Source of the DNA: Actinomycetota bacterium
Lineage (GTDB): Bacteria; Actinomycetota; Acidimicrobiia; Acidimicrobiales; Ilumatobacteraceae
DNA length: 6,295 bases
NCBI GenBank assembly: GCA_005800965.1
Contig: SYEA01000039.1
Coordinates: 1 to 6,295, forward strand
Direction of reading: 5' to 3'
A program made the position numbers and the translations under genes. Shown here piece by piece: positions 6,149 through 6,295 of the stretch (positions within the stretch are counted from its first letter, which is position 1; every line of letters begins with the position of its first letter). The notes beneath the pieces were generated by a model. It worked only from the letters and a program-made list of their open reading frames with translations, searched no databases and had not been told where the DNA came from.

Positions 6149-6159
6149 ACCATTGCCAT
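6144..6159. repeat. Inverted repeat ATGGCA-N4-TGCCAT, possible operator
   Basis: ATGGCA (6144-6149) and TGCCAT (6154-6159) are perfect inverted copies separated by four bases. They overlap the putative -10 and the predicted transcription start of the rightward transcript. The placement fits a dimeric repressor site, or a small hairpin at the 5' end of the RNA. No regulator gene is visible in the window. Confidence 0.4.
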
Positions 6160-6179
6160 GTGCCCACAACGGGTACGAA

Positions 6180-6266
6180 CTTCATCCAGACGACCTGAGG
6201 GCCCCGGCCCGTTGAAGGTCACCAACCGATCTCAAGTCGGTGGTAAAGCCGGGATCGATGAGGAGA
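6180..6266 (+). ncRNA. SAM-clan riboswitch (SAM-I/IV-like), translational
   Basis: The RNA folds as a SAM riboswitch. P1 is CTTCATC (6180-6186) with GATGAGG (6257-6263). P2 is GACCT (6192-6196) with AGGTC (6216-6220), a kink-turn (bulge 6211-6213, sheared pairs G6197-A6215 and A6198-G6214), then GGG (6199-6201) with CCC (6208-6210). The P2 loop CCCGG (6203-6207) pairs with CCGGG (6249-6253) as a pseudoknot. P3 is ACC-A-ACCGA (6221-6229) with TCGGTGGT (6237-6244), with one bulged A (6224) beside A6225-U6241, the SAM pocket of SAM-I. GGCCCGTTGAAG and GGTGGTAAAGCC echo the SAM-I consensus. No P4 helix exists between P3 and P1. The P3 loop TCTC (6230-6233) can pair with GAGA (6263-6266), like the second pseudoknot of SAM-IV and SAM-I/IV. 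P1 and this pairing cover the Shine-Dalgarno AGGAG (6261-6265), so SAM binding should block translation of the gene at 6272. Found by hand folding; subclass is less sure than class. Confidence 0.88.
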
Positions 6267-6271
6267 TAACC

Positions 6272-6295
6272 ATGACCACCCATTCACCGCAATCC
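6272..6295 (+). CDS. Start of a SAM-riboswitch-controlled gene, cut by window edge
   Basis: An ATG at 6272 has AGGAG (6261-6265) 6 nt upstream and opens MTTHSPQS before the sequence ends. Eight codons do not identify a family. The riboswitch directly before it implies a role in methionine, homocysteine or SAM synthesis, sulfur uptake or a related step; that is inference from context only. Translation is probably off when SAM is plentiful. Confidence 0.75.

Overview
The window looks like a chromosomal piece of an actinobacterium, possibly of the Acidimicrobiia or a similar lineage. The reasons are the gene order infC-rpmI-rplT-TrmH-type methyltransferase, a DUF1844 protein beside infC (a frequent actinobacterial neighbour, though divergent here), GC-rich codon use, TTG/GTG-type starts, and a SAM-clan riboswitch. 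The species call is inference only. No tRNA, rRNA, IS element, CRISPR array or prophage gene was seen.

Layout. (1) Positions 1-2328, minus strand: a translation operon read right to left. It runs infC (IF3), rpmI (L35), rplT (L20), a SpoU/TrmH-family rRNA 2'-O-methyltransferase and msrA (cut by the left edge). The last joints are tight. The methyltransferase frame overlaps the end of rplT, and its stop overlaps the msrA start as ATGA. Two genes have no normal start where homology demands one. infC probably begins at ATA, just after a 7-codon leader ORF with a perfect Shine-Dalgarno. The methyltransferase probably begins at CTG overlapping the rplT stop. (2) Positions 2329-2609: a divergent control region. 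(3) Positions 2610-2945, plus strand: a small DUF1844 protein, probably leaderless. (4) Positions 2946-6019, minus strand: rmuC, then a large DUF2779 protein that joins a Cas4/RecB-like nuclease module to a DEDD exonuclease-like module. The DUF1844 and rmuC stop codons abut with no intergenic base. (5) Positions 6020-6271: a divergent intergenic region. It holds a putative promoter with an overlapping inverted repeat, then a SAM-clan riboswitch that buries the ribosome binding site of (6) a plus-strand gene starting at 6272, of which only eight codons are visible.

The first block makes and matures the translation apparatus, with MsrA repairing oxidised methionine. The second block (rmuC plus DUF2779) looks like DNA end processing, repair or defence. 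The right edge opens a gene whose translation is probably shut off by S-adenosylmethionine, so methionine or SAM metabolism is expected beyond the window. The best finding is the riboswitch. Its P1, kink-turned P2, P2-loop pseudoknot, P3 SAM pocket and a possible second pseudoknot with the Shine-Dalgarno can all be drawn base by base. It lacks the P4 helix of SAM-I, which points to the SAM-I/IV type.
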